A stretch of DNA of 64,000 bases from PXAP01 sp964421595 (GTDB lineage Bacteria; Bacteroidota; Bacteroidia; Bacteroidales; PUMT01), in contig CAYQXY010000006.1 in assembly GCA_964421595.1 (NCBI GenBank), forward strand, positions 1 through 64,000. Reading direction: 5' to 3'. The translations under genes were made by a program, and so were the position numbers. Positions 18,536-26,883 of this stretch are shown here, in pieces (position 1 is the first letter of the stretch; each line of letters starts with the position of its first letter). The notes below the pieces were generated by a model, which did not search any database, was not told the DNA's origin, and saw only the letters and a program-made list of their open reading frames with translations.

Positions 18536-20063
18536 CCTCAAAACTGACACTCCCTTAATCGAAGCAAGAGATATCTCCAAGGAGTTTTCCGGGAACTATG
18601 CCCTATCCGGTGTCAGCCTGAAGATATTCCCCGGAAAGGTGAATGCTATTGTTGGAGAGAACGGGGCGGGAAAATCAACTCTTATGAAGATCATTTCCGG
18701 AGTGTATACCGGTTATGAAGGATCAGTGTTTTACGATGGCAAAGAGGTCATGTTTTCAGGTACTGCCCAGGCGCAGGACGCAGGTATTGCAATTATCCAT
18801 CAGGAGCTGAACCTTGTACGCAATATGACCATTGCCGAAAATATTTTTCTCGGAAGAGAGCCGCTGACTTCTTACGGACTGGTAGATTACAGGCAGATGA
18901 ACGATAAGACCGTTGTGATCACTAACAGACTTCATCTGAATGTCTCCCCCGAAACACCGGTTTACCAGTTGCGAACCGGTCAGCAGCAACTTGTAGAGAT
19001 TGCCCGGGCATTGCTTCTGGAGTCTAAAGTGCTGATAATGGATGAACCCACCTCATCCCTCAGCGATAATGAGATTGATCTGTTGTTCGATATTATAAGG
19101 GACCTGAAGGGGAGAGGAGTTGCAATAGTATATATATCCCATAAAATTGATGAACTGCTAAGGATTGCCGATAATTTTACTGCCTTGCGGGATGGCAGGG
19201 TAACAGGTAGTATGGAAATCGGCGAAAAAGTTGTAAGCGACGATATTATAAGGATGATGGTGGGTCGTGATATAATAACACGCGAAAGGAAACAAACTTA
19301 CCGGAAAGGAGAAGAGTTACTTAAAGTATCAAACCTGGTTTTCAGAAACCCCGAGGTTCAATCGGCGCTTCTTGTAAACAACGTCAGTTTTTCTCTCTGT
19401 AAGGGTGAGATTCTGGGTGTTAGCGGACTTATGGGCGCCGGGAGAACAGAAATGCTTGAAGCACTTTTTGGCCTGCATAATGAATATGTAACCGGTGAAA
19501 TTTCCATTGAAGGAGAGCCTGTTTATATCAGATCGGTTTCAGATGCAATAAAGGCGGGCATGGCTCTTGTGCCGGAGGACCGACAGTTACAGGGGCTTAT
19601 TATGGATATGAATGTTACGGAAAATACAACCCTGGCAAGTCTTGGGAAGGTGCTTTCATTCGGGTTTATTGACCGGCAAAAAGAGACAGTGCTGTGTAAG
19701 AAATTCAGGGATAAGCTGAATATAAGATTGTCTTCATTTGATCAGCCTGTCGAAACCCTGAGCGGGGGTAATCAACAGAAGGTTGTGATCTCAAAATGGC
19801 TGGCCTCGGACCCAAAAATCCTGCTTCTTGATGAACCTACCAGGGGAGTTGATATCGGTGCAAAACAGGAAATATATAATATTATTGAAGAGCTGGCAGC
19901 CAACGGTATGGGTATTATCCTTGTATCATCAGAACTTCCGGAGATACTTTCTATGTCGGACCGGATTCTTGTTTTTTCGGCTTCGCGGCTGACTGCCACA
20001 CTAACCCGTGAGGAGGCAAGTGAAGAGATAATCATGAAAGCAGCAACCGTTAATATCAGTTAA
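18525..20063 (+). CDS. Sugar ABC transporter ATP-binding protein (RbsA type)
   Basis: A 512-residue tandem ATPase of the CUT2 family. The first domain has a full Walker A (GENGAGKSTLMK, about 41-52), Q-loop (IHQELNLVRNMTI), signature (LRTGQQQLVEIARALL) and Walker B (VLIMDEPTSSL). The second has the degenerate Walker A typical of this family (GLMGAGRTEML), a strong signature (LSGGNQQKVVISKWL) and Walker B (ILLLDEPTRGVDIGAKQEIY). It powers the permease encoded 62 bases downstream. Standard length, no abnormal motif seen. Confidence 0.95.
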   Translation: MENSLKTDTPLIEARDISKEFSGNYALSGVSLKIFPGKVNAIVGENGAGKSTLMKIISGVYTGYEGSVFYDGKEVMFSGTAQAQDAGIAIIHQELNLVRNMTIAENIFLGREPLTSYGLVDYRQMNDKTVVITNRLHLNVSPETPVYQLRTGQQQLVEIARALLLESKVLIMDEPTSSLSDNEIDLLFDIIRDLKGRGVAIVYISHKIDELLRIADNFTALRDGRVTGSMEIGEKVVSDDIIRMMVGRDIITRERKQTYRKGEELLKVSNLVFRNPEVQSALLVNNVSFSLCKGEILGVSGLMGAGRTEMLEALFGLHNEYVTGEISIEGEPVYIRSVSDAIKAGMALVPEDRQLQGLIMDMNVTENTTLASLGKVLSFGFIDRQKETVLCKKFRDKLNIRLSSFDQPVETLSGGNQQKVVISKWLASDPKILLLDEPTRGVDIGAKQEIYNIIEELAANGMGIILVSSELPEILSMSDRILVFSASRLTATLTREEASEEIIMKAATVNIS

Positions 20064-20124
20064 TCAGAAATATCCGGAATAATTAGTCATATTAAAAAAA
20101 TTTTAAATATAATCAGCCTGCCAG

Positions 20125-21099
20125 ATGGATACCAGATCCCTAAAACAAAAACTGCTCAGATTCCAGTCCGTTATAGCCCTCCTGTTGATGTGCATAATAC
20201 TTAGTTTGCTGACGGACCGCTTTCTGACTCCTGAAAACAGCTGGAACATCATGAGGCAGATATCGGTCAACCTGATTGTCTCGGTCGGCATGACACTGGT
20301 CATCCTGACTGCAGGCATTGACCTTTCGGTTGGTTCGGTGCTAGCCTTATGTGGCGCCATAACGGCAGGAATGCTTAAATACGGGGCCGAGTTTGCCGAT
20401 GCCAACATTTATGTGGGGTTTACCCTTTTCGGTGCAATTATTGGCGGTATTGCAGCAGGGTCTTTTCTGGGCTGGTTCAATGGTATCGCCATTACCCGCT
20501 TCAGGGTACCCCCGTTTGTAGCAACGCTTGCAATGCTGACAATTGCCAGGGGATTGACAATGTTGTGGACAGGAGGATTCCCGATTACCGGTTTTGAAAG
20601 CAACATGGCCTTTATAGGAACAGGATGGTTACTGGGTATTCCCATGCCGGTTTGGATATCAGCGGCAGTGGTGGTAGCTGCAGTAATACTTACCAAAAAG
20701 ACCAGGCTGGGCCGGCATATCTATGCCGTTGGAGGAAATGAGAAAGCGGCTGCACTTTCCGGACTTAATGTAAAACGGATAAAGGTCATTGTCTATAGTA
20801 TTGCCGGGGCACTGGCCGCAGTTGGGGGAATTATTGTAACCTCACGGCTCGATTCGGCCCAGCCTAATGCAGGAATGGGACTGGAACTGGATTCAATTGC
20901 GGCAGTAGTCATAGGGGGTACTTCACTGTCGGGAGGGAAGGGTACGATCATGGGTACTGTTCAGGGCGCCTTGATAATTGGTGTGCTGAACAACGGCCTC
21001 GTGCTTTTAAATGTATCACCATTCTGGCAGCAGGTAGTGAAAGGATTTGTAATACTGCTGGCAGTGGTTATTGAGAAACTCAATGCAAGGAAAGAATAA
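20125..21099 (+). CDS. Sugar ABC transporter permease (RbsC type)
   Basis: A 324-residue inner-membrane permease of the CUT2 (BPD_transp_2) family with about ten hydrophobic helices. Family signatures are ILTAGIDLSVGSVLALCGAI (about 70), NGIAITRFRVPPFVATLAML (about 115-134), VGGNEKAAALSGLNV (about 203) and AVVIGGTSLSGGKGTIMGT (about 257). It forms the pore for the binding protein and ATPase encoded just upstream. The CUT2 importer implies the sugar crosses the inner membrane unphosphorylated; the FGGY kinase downstream fits that. Confidence 0.94.
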   Translation: MDTRSLKQKLLRFQSVIALLLMCIILSLLTDRFLTPENSWNIMRQISVNLIVSVGMTLVILTAGIDLSVGSVLALCGAITAGMLKYGAEFADANIYVGFTLFGAIIGGIAAGSFLGWFNGIAITRFRVPPFVATLAMLTIARGLTMLWTGGFPITGFESNMAFIGTGWLLGIPMPVWISAAVVVAAVILTKKTRLGRHIYAVGGNEKAAALSGLNVKRIKVIVYSIAGALAAVGGIIVTSRLDSAQPNAGMGLELDSIAAVVIGGTSLSGGKGTIMGTVQGALIIGVLNNGLVLLNVSPFWQQVVKGFVILLAVVIEKLNARKE

Positions 21100-21178
21100 T
21101 AAATCTATAATACCTGGATCCTGGTAGTTCCCGGGTTAATTGCAAGTTTCTTTCTTTTTTAACTAATAATACATACTT

Positions 21179-22609
21179 ATGAAACGAATCCTCATTTTTC
21201 TGGCTTTAATAGTTTGGTGTTTTCCGGCACATCCGGCTAATACTGACAGGCACAGGATAATTGTACTGACAGACATCGAGAATGAACCTGATGATGCCCA
21301 GTCCCTTATCCGCTTTATGCTGTATTCAAACCAGTGGGATACAGAGGCAATAATAGCCACAACCTCTTGCTGGATGAGGGACAGGACGGCGGCATGGCGA
21401 ATTTATGAGATTCTTGATGCCTATGAAAAAGTACAGCCCAATCTGCTCAAGCATGAGGCTGGTTATCCCACTGCTGAATTTCTGAGAGCCAGAGTGAAGG
21501 AAGGTATACCAAAATTTGGAATGGAGGGGGTGGGTCCCGGACAGGATAGCGATGGTTCGGAGTGGATAATCTCGGTCATCGACAAAGATGACGACCGGCC
21601 AATTTGGGTGCAGGCCTGGGGCGGAGTTAATACCCTGGCCCAGGCACTCTGGAAACTGAAGCATACCAGGCCTGAAAGAGAGGTAGAGTCTATTGTCAGC
21701 AGGTTGAGGGTGTATACTATTTCCGATCAGGATAATTCGGGGCCATGGATTAGGCGTACTTTTCCCGGACTGTTTTATATTGTTAGTCCGGGATTCCATG
21801 AAAACAATGAGACAGCTTACCATTATGCAACATGGACTGGTATTGCCGGTGAACGCTGGTACAGGTATCCAAGTGGTGCTGATACCTCTATTATCCGTAA
21901 TAACTGGGTACGTAACAATATACGTAATAAGGGGCCATTAGGGGCACAGTATCCGTTGATCGATTACATCATGGAGGGTGATACTCCCAGTTTCCTGTAC
22001 CTGATCGACAACGGGCTCAATTTTCCGGAACGCCCTGATTATGGCGGATGGGGGGGAAGGTATGAACTTTACACTCCACCTTATAAGAAGTGGTTTCATG
22101 AACCTGAAACAAGGCCCATATGGACAAACACGGAGGATATGGTGGTGGTTGACGGAACAAGGTATATATCTCCGCAGGCTACTATCTGGCGGTGGCGTGA
22201 AGCATTTCAGAATGATTTTCTTTCGAGGATTAACTGGACTATCATGAATTATGAGGAGGCCAACCATCCACCGGTTCCCATACTTGCTCATCCAAATGAG
22301 ATAACCGTAAAAAGTAATGATGTTGTTAAGCTCGATGCCACACCTACAACCGACCCGGATGGTGATAATCTGACTTATAACTGGTATCTTTATTTTGAAC
22401 CCGGCTCCTATCTGCTCTTTACTGATTACCAGTCCAACCGGAACCACCAGCTTGATATTGAAAACAGTGACAAATCTGTGGCAACCTTTACTGCACCTGC
22501 TGTAAATAAACCATCTGATATGCATATTATTCTTGAGGTGACAGATGATGGTGACCCGGCACTGACAAGATATCAAAGGGTTATAGTCAATATTATGCCC
22601 GAAAAGTGA
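21179..22609 (+). CDS. Secreted DUF1593 (nucleoside hydrolase-like, Sde182-type) protein
   Basis: A 476-residue exported protein: signal peptide ends near residue 20 (CFPAHPA). The main domain has the nucleoside-hydrolase-like opening HRIIVLTDIENEPDDAQSLI, the acidic cluster used for Ca2+ in true nucleoside hydrolases, plus PIWVQAWGGVNTLAQAL (about 141-157) and FPGLFYIVSPGFHE. A C-terminal Sde182-type beta-sandwich (about 385-475) contains DGDNLTYNWYLYFEPGSY. The family is found in polysaccharide-degrading bacteria, but its reaction is not well established. Lying between a pentose-type importer and a sugar kinase, it may release the transported sugar outside the cytoplasm. That role is inference. 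Confidence 0.85.
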   Translation: MKRILIFLALIVWCFPAHPANTDRHRIIVLTDIENEPDDAQSLIRFMLYSNQWDTEAIIATTSCWMRDRTAAWRIYEILDAYEKVQPNLLKHEAGYPTAEFLRARVKEGIPKFGMEGVGPGQDSDGSEWIISVIDKDDDRPIWVQAWGGVNTLAQALWKLKHTRPEREVESIVSRLRVYTISDQDNSGPWIRRTFPGLFYIVSPGFHENNETAYHYATWTGIAGERWYRYPSGADTSIIRNNWVRNNIRNKGPLGAQYPLIDYIMEGDTPSFLYLIDNGLNFPERPDYGGWGGRYELYTPPYKKWFHEPETRPIWTNTEDMVVVDGTRYISPQATIWRWREAFQNDFLSRINWTIMNYEEANHPPVPILAHPNEITVKSNDVVKLDATPTTDPDGDNLTYNWYLYFEPGSYLLFTDYQSNRNHQLDIENSDKSVATFTAPAVNKPSDMHIILEVTDDGDPALTRYQRVIVNIMPEK

Positions 22610-22745
22610 CCGGCAGTCCGCAAGGCATGTCTCCGGATTAATGGCCTTTAAAAAATCAGAAAGTCAATTTATATGACCAGTATTTTATCGATCGATAACA
22701 ACACTTTAGCAACGAATAGAGTCCGTTTGCGGGATGCAGGCCATC

Positions 22746-22779
22746 AGGCGGTGACGAACACCTCCCCGAAAGGGAAAAG
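22746..22779 (+). promoter_or_regulatory. Two adjacent short hairpins in the kinase 5' leader
   Basis: In the 193-base gap before the FGGY kinase, GGTG at 22750-22753 can pair with CACC at 22759-22762, with flanking GG and CC extending the stem. Right after it CCCCGAAAGGG forms a tetraloop-like hairpin. No T-run follows, so it is not a terminator, and it fits no riboswitch I know. It could be a small regulatory or processing structure. Confidence 0.25.
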
Positions 22780-22802
22780 GTGATGAACAACATTTAAAGC
22801 CT

Positions 22803-24287
22803 ATGAAGAAATCCTTAATATTATCTATAGATCAGAGCACTTCGGCAACAAAGGCAGTTCTTTTTAATCGACAGGCTGAGGTCGTCGAAAGGATTTCCAG
22901 GGAACATGCACAGATCTACCCCCAGTCCGGATGGGTTGAACATGACCCTGTGGAGATAATGGCCAATACTCTTGCCGTGATCGGCGATATGGTCAGGAAG
23001 CATGCCGGTTCAGAAATTGAGGCGCTTGCAATTACCAACCAGAGGGAAACGGTTGTGGTGTGGGACATGAATACCGGTCAGCCTGTATATAACGCAATTG
23101 TTTGGCAATGCAACAGGGGTGCCGGTTACTGCGAGGAGCTGAGGAATGAAGGCTGGGAGGAAAGGATAAGGGAGAAAACCGGTCTGATAATTGATCCTTA
23201 TTTTTCGGCTACATGTATCCGCTGGATCCTTGAAAATGTGCCGGGTGTAAAAGAAAAAGCCACTCAAGGAGAGTTGCTGTTTGGCACAATGGATAGCTGG
23301 CTGATCTGGAACCTTACCGGCAGGGAAGTCCACGCAACCGATTATTCCAATGCATGCCGAACCATGCTGTTTAATATCAATACTTTGCAATGGGATAATG
23401 AGATAATGGAACATATGGGTATCCCGGTTAATATGGCTCCGCGTGTACTTTTTTCTGATGACATGTTTGGTAAAACAACTGCCGGCGGAGCCTTTAATCA
23501 TCCTGTTCCGGTTACTGGAATTCTTGGAGATTCCCATGCCGCGTTGTTTGGCCAGCTCTGTATATCTCCGGGCATGGCCAAGGCTACCTATGGAACCGGG
23601 TCGTCGATAATGATGAATGTCGGCGATTCGCCACTGGAGAGTCCCCGGGGACTTGTAACTTCTATCGGGTATGGGATAAAGAATTCTGTGAAGTATGTTT
23701 TTGAAGGTAACATACATTGCACCGGTGCAACTATAAAGTGGATGAAGGAAGACCTTGAACTTATTGGCAATGTAGCTGAGACATCTGCAATGGCTGCCTC
23801 GGTTGATTCGACTGAAGGAGTTTACCTTGTTCCGGCCTTCGCCGGACTTGGTGCACCATACTGGAACCACCTGGCAAAAGCCATAATCTGTGGAATGACC
23901 TTCGGGTCAAAAAAGGCTCATGTGGTCAGGGCAGCGCTTGAGGCAATTGCTTACCAGGTAAAGGACCTTGTTGACCTTATGAAGGAGGGGGCTGAGATTG
24001 ACAGTATTGAGCTCAGGGTTGACGGCGGACCGGTTAAAAACAATTTTCTTATGCAATTCCAGGCAGATATGCTTGGCGGAGTAATAAACAGGAGCCATAT
24101 TGAGGAAGCATCAGCCTGTGGGGTGATGCTGGCTGCCGGTATTGCTCTTGGGTGGTGGAATGCACCTGAAGAACTTGAGGCATTGAGAAAAGGAGAACTT
24201 ATAAAAAGCAGCATGTCTACTGAACTCAGAAGTAAGCTTTATGATGGCTGGAAATCAGCTGTTTCGAGATCTTTGTACGGATATTAG
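22803..24287 (+). CDS. FGGY-family carbohydrate kinase, glycerol kinase-like but substrate unclear
   Basis: A 494-residue kinase with the FGGY phosphate motifs SIDQSTSATKAVLF (about 8-21) and RVDGGPVKNNFLMQFQADML (about 407-426). Overall it is closest to glycerol kinase, and NQRET (79-83) and DPYFS (131-135) are kept. Two glycerol-contact sites differ from E. coli GlpK: GDQQ is GDSH (242-245) and the Phe in GTGCF is Ser in GTGSS (264-268). The usual WQCRRT is WQCNRG. This suggests a larger or different polyol or ketose. Gene neighbours (pentose-type importer, isomerase, transketolase) point to a ketopentose-like substrate. Automated pipelines would probably call it glpK. Confidence 0.85.
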   Translation: MKKSLILSIDQSTSATKAVLFNRQAEVVERISREHAQIYPQSGWVEHDPVEIMANTLAVIGDMVRKHAGSEIEALAITNQRETVVVWDMNTGQPVYNAIVWQCNRGAGYCEELRNEGWEERIREKTGLIIDPYFSATCIRWILENVPGVKEKATQGELLFGTMDSWLIWNLTGREVHATDYSNACRTMLFNINTLQWDNEIMEHMGIPVNMAPRVLFSDDMFGKTTAGGAFNHPVPVTGILGDSHAALFGQLCISPGMAKATYGTGSSIMMNVGDSPLESPRGLVTSIGYGIKNSVKYVFEGNIHCTGATIKWMKEDLELIGNVAETSAMAASVDSTEGVYLVPAFAGLGAPYWNHLAKAIICGMTFGSKKAHVVRAALEAIAYQVKDLVDLMKEGAEIDSIELRVDGGPVKNNFLMQFQADMLGGVINRSHIEEASACGVMLAAGIALGWWNAPEELEALRKGELIKSSMSTELRSKLYDGWKSAVSRSLYGY

Positions 24288-24567
24288 AAATATTTGAATA
24301 AATTTCCCATGAACCAGAGCGCACATAATAGATGAACAGACATGGGGATTCAAGGAAACTATAAATCTCACATGAGTCATTGTACTCAAAAATAAATGTA
24401 AAAGCATGGATGATTCGTCGGAATTCAAATACTGGGTGAAACTCCTGCGAACCATTTTACATAAAAGAGTTGATAAGCTTTAATGATCTATCTGTAGCAA
24501 ACATATTCCCGCAAATGCAAATTTCTTATAAATAAAAACTAATCTGATTCATAAAAAATACTACTCC

Positions 24568-25989
24568 ATGGCCTACAAACAAAAACTAACATTCGGACTG
24601 ATCGTTGCGACCCGCAATATTTTTAATGCTAAACTGGCAATTGAGGCCCGGTCGGTACTGCTTGATAAAATAAGCAAATCGGGACATAATGCTTTGATAT
24701 TGCCTTCCGGAGAAACTCCCTCCGGAAATATTGAAACATTGCAGGATGCACGAAAGTGCGCGAAATTCTTCAGTGATAACCGTGACATCATTGACGGTAT
24801 AATTGTGGTGCTGCCAAATTTCGGTGATGAAATTGGTGTTGTAAATTCATTGAATCTGGCAAAACTTGATGTGCCGGTTTTAATACAGGCCTGCGATGAT
24901 GACAATGACAAGGTCGGAGTATACAGCCGGAGAGATGCATTTTGCGGCAAGATATCTGTTTGTAACAACTTGTACCAGTACGGTATTCCGTTTACTGACA
25001 CAACATATCATACCTATCCGCTTGAGAGCGAACAGTTTGACAAGGATATTGAGTATTTTGCACGTGTCTGTCGTGTTACCAACGGTTTAAGAAATGCGCG
25101 GATCGGTGCGATAGGAGCGCGCCCCGCTGCGTTCCAGACCATGAGATATAGTGAAAAGATCCTGCAGGCAAATGGAATCACTATTGTGCCGGTTGATCTT
25201 TCTGAAATAATCGCTTCAGCCGAAAAGTTTGATGCTAACTCTTCTGAACATAAGGAAAAGGTTGGTGAGATCCGGGAATATGGGAAAATCCCTTCACGAA
25301 TAAAACAGGAACAGGTCAATAAACTAGCTGCTTTCAATATGGCGATTGAGAATTGGGTGGCCAAAAACGAGGTAGATGCAACAGCAATCCAGTGTTGGGA
25401 ATCTGTCCAGAAAAATTATGGGTGTGCTACCTGCACCGTAATGAGTATGATGGGTGAGAAATTCCAGCCCAGCGCCTGTGAAGTGGATGTCGCAGGGGCG
25501 ATCTCAATGTATGCACTGTTGCTTGCATCAGGTAGTCCACCGGCTATTCTGGACTGGAACAATAATTTTGGTACAGACAGGAATATGTGCGTCTGCACCC
25601 ACTGCAGCAATTATCCGAAAAGTTTCATGCAAAGCGATATTGAGATATCTACTCTGGATATACTAGGTACGGTGCTTGGACATGAAGATACCTTTGGTGC
25701 CATAAAGGGGAAGGTTGCTCCCGGACCATTCACTTTCTTCAGGATCTCAACTGATGATACCTCAGGGACAATTAAAGCATACATTGGTGAAGGTGAGTTT
25801 ACTGCCGATCCGTACGCAATGGATGGAGGGATTGCTGTATCTAAGGTAAACAACCTCCAGGCCCTCTTGAAATTTATATGCAAAAACGGATTCGAGCATC
25901 ATGTGGCAATGACCCGGGGCAACGTGGTAGATGCTGTTGAGGAGGCCGTCGACAGTTATCTGGGCTGGGATCTTTACAGGCATTTATAA
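24568..25989 (+). CDS. L-fucose/L-arabinose isomerase-family protein
   Basis: A 473-residue cytoplasmic protein of the FucI/AraA fold. An N-terminal Rossmann-like domain (DIIDGIIVVLPNFGDE, about 72-87) and a middle domain (NARIGAIGARPAAFQTM, about 175-191) lead to the catalytic region. Candidate metal ligands are the Glu in AIQCWESVQKNYG (about 275), the Glu/Asp in SACEVDVAGAISMYALL (about 305) and the His in FEHHVAMTRGNVVDAV near the end. Family members isomerise aldoses to ketoses; FucI enzymes also take D-arabinose to D-ribulose. With an FGGY kinase 280 bases upstream and a split transketolase at the head of the cluster, it plausibly makes the ketose that is then phosphorylated. Confidence 0.85.
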   Translation: MAYKQKLTFGLIVATRNIFNAKLAIEARSVLLDKISKSGHNALILPSGETPSGNIETLQDARKCAKFFSDNRDIIDGIIVVLPNFGDEIGVVNSLNLAKLDVPVLIQACDDDNDKVGVYSRRDAFCGKISVCNNLYQYGIPFTDTTYHTYPLESEQFDKDIEYFARVCRVTNGLRNARIGAIGARPAAFQTMRYSEKILQANGITIVPVDLSEIIASAEKFDANSSEHKEKVGEIREYGKIPSRIKQEQVNKLAAFNMAIENWVAKNEVDATAIQCWESVQKNYGCATCTVMSMMGEKFQPSACEVDVAGAISMYALLLASGSPPAILDWNNNFGTDRNMCVCTHCSNYPKSFMQSDIEISTLDILGTVLGHEDTFGAIKGKVAPGPFTFFRISTDDTSGTIKAYIGEGEFTADPYAMDGGIAVSKVNNLQALLKFICKNGFEHHVAMTRGNVVDAVEEAVDSYLGWDLYRHL

Positions 25990-26030
25990 TATGTTCGGTT
26001 AAAAACCAGCAAAAAAATTAGTATAGTAAG

Positions 26031-26062
26031 CATATGTTCATTATATTTGTAGTGAACATATG
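26031..26062 (+). promoter_or_regulatory. Perfect 10-bp palindrome around a promoter: likely operator of the DUF134 gene
   Basis: CATATGTTCA at 26031-26040 is the exact reverse complement of TGAACATATG at 26053-26062, with a 12-base spacer. Inside the spacer, TATATTTG at 26042-26049 matches the Bacteroidota -7 element TAnnTTTG. The start codon of the DUF134 gene lies 12 bases after the right arm. A dimeric regulator bound here would cover the promoter, so autoregulation by the DUF134 protein is the simplest reading. Confidence 0.65.
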
Positions 26063-26073
26063 ATCATTATATT

Positions 26074-26511
26074 ATGTCACCCAGAATCAAGAAGCTCAGA
26101 AAAGTCCTGAATCCTCCACCAGTCAATGGTTTTAAACCATATGGATCAAGGAGCAGTAATAGTAATACTGAACCCGTTATGTTTCTCTATGAGGAATATG
26201 AAGCTCTCAGGCTTTGCGATTATGACATGCTGAATCATCATGGAGCTTCCAAAGCGATGGCGGTTTCAAGGCCTACATTTACGCGGATATATTCTTCGGC
26301 CCGACGGAAACTTGCCACAGCATTCGTCGAGGGAAGACAAATCCTTATTGAAGGTGGTAAGGTTTATTTTGACAGCGACTGGTATGAATGCAAAAAATGC
26401 AGTTGCTATTTTAATAACCTCGAGAAAGAAAAATCTGCAAAAGAGTGTCCCCTGTGCGGAAGCGAAAATGTGACTGGCTTTGAACCGCCGGCCGACACAC
26501 AACAGCTGTAA
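26074..26511 (+). CDS. DUF134 (UPF0251) family DNA-binding protein
   Basis: A 145-residue protein. It begins RIKKLRKVLNPPPVNGFKPY, the family hallmark, followed by a helix-turn-helix region (LYEEYEALRLCDYDMLNHHG and AKAMAVSRPTFTRIYSSAR, about 38-75) resembling sigma-70 region 4. The C-terminus has a four-Cys zinc-ribbon-like site (CKKCSC and CPLCGS). DUF134 genes typically sit next to NifX/MTH1175-like genes, as here. A regulatory role is inferred from the HTH and from the palindrome in its own promoter. Confidence 0.85.
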   Translation: MSPRIKKLRKVLNPPPVNGFKPYGSRSSNSNTEPVMFLYEEYEALRLCDYDMLNHHGASKAMAVSRPTFTRIYSSARRKLATAFVEGRQILIEGGKVYFDSDWYECKKCSCYFNNLEKEKSAKECPLCGSENVTGFEPPADTQQL

Positions 26512-26545
26512 TTTTCCTTTAAAATTTCAAACTCCACTTCTCAAT

Positions 26546-26863
26546 ATGAAGGTAGCTATAACATCAACAGGAAATACACCCGGATCAATGATCGATCCGA
26601 GATTCGGCCGATGTGCCTGGTTCATTGTATATGATACAGAAATCAAATCAACGGAATTTATTCCTAACCCTTACAAAGATTCAGATGAAGATGCCGGACC
26701 GGCTGCCATAAAGCTATTGGAATCCCGAAATGTCAGCAAAATCATATCCGGTGAATTTGGATTTAAGGTCAAGCCGGTTTTGGATAAGTTGAAGATCCAG
26801 ATGATAGTGATTAAAGACAGCAACAGGAAAATATTTGAAATAATAGATTTATTGAACCATTAA
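26546..26863 (+). CDS. NifX/NafY-fold protein (MTH1175-like, dinitrogenase iron-molybdenum cofactor family)
   Basis: About 105 residues from ATG 26546; an in-frame ATG at 26480 would add 22 residues overlapping the upstream gene and is unlikely. Family features are MKVAITSTGNTPGSMIDPRF and GRCAWFIVYD at the front, then GPAAIKLLESRNVSKIISGE and GFKVKPVLDK. In nitrogenase systems the fold binds FeMo-cofactor; free-standing members like this one are of unknown function and occur in many non-fixing anaerobes. Followed after 20 bases by a second family member. Confidence 0.85.
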   Translation: MKVAITSTGNTPGSMIDPRFGRCAWFIVYDTEIKSTEFIPNPYKDSDEDAGPAAIKLLESRNVSKIISGEFGFKVKPVLDKLKIQMIVIKDSNRKIFEIIDLLNH

Positions 26864-26883
26864 AAAAGTAAAATACCAAGATT

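Noticed and set aside
21938..22576. A 212-codon open frame antisense to the DUF1593 gene
   Set aside because: Shadow of a recognisable secreted protein; composition is not protein-like.
22746..22779. Known riboswitch upstream of the kinase
   Set aside because: The short hairpins do not contain the conserved core of any riboswitch class I can recall.
23010..23870. A 286-codon open frame antisense to the FGGY kinase
   Set aside because: It mirrors a strongly conserved gene, its product is rich in Ser, His, Cys and Arg without domain features, and no start signal precedes it.
22803..24287. Label as glycerol kinase glpK
   Set aside because: Key glycerol-contact residues differ and the genomic context concerns pentose-like sugars, so only the FGGY family name is safe.
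15041..25989. Assignment as the known D-apiose transketolase pathway
   Set aside because: Transketolase halves and kinase fit, but the isomerase belongs to the fucose isomerase family rather than the TIM-barrel apiose isomerase, so the substrate cannot be claimed.
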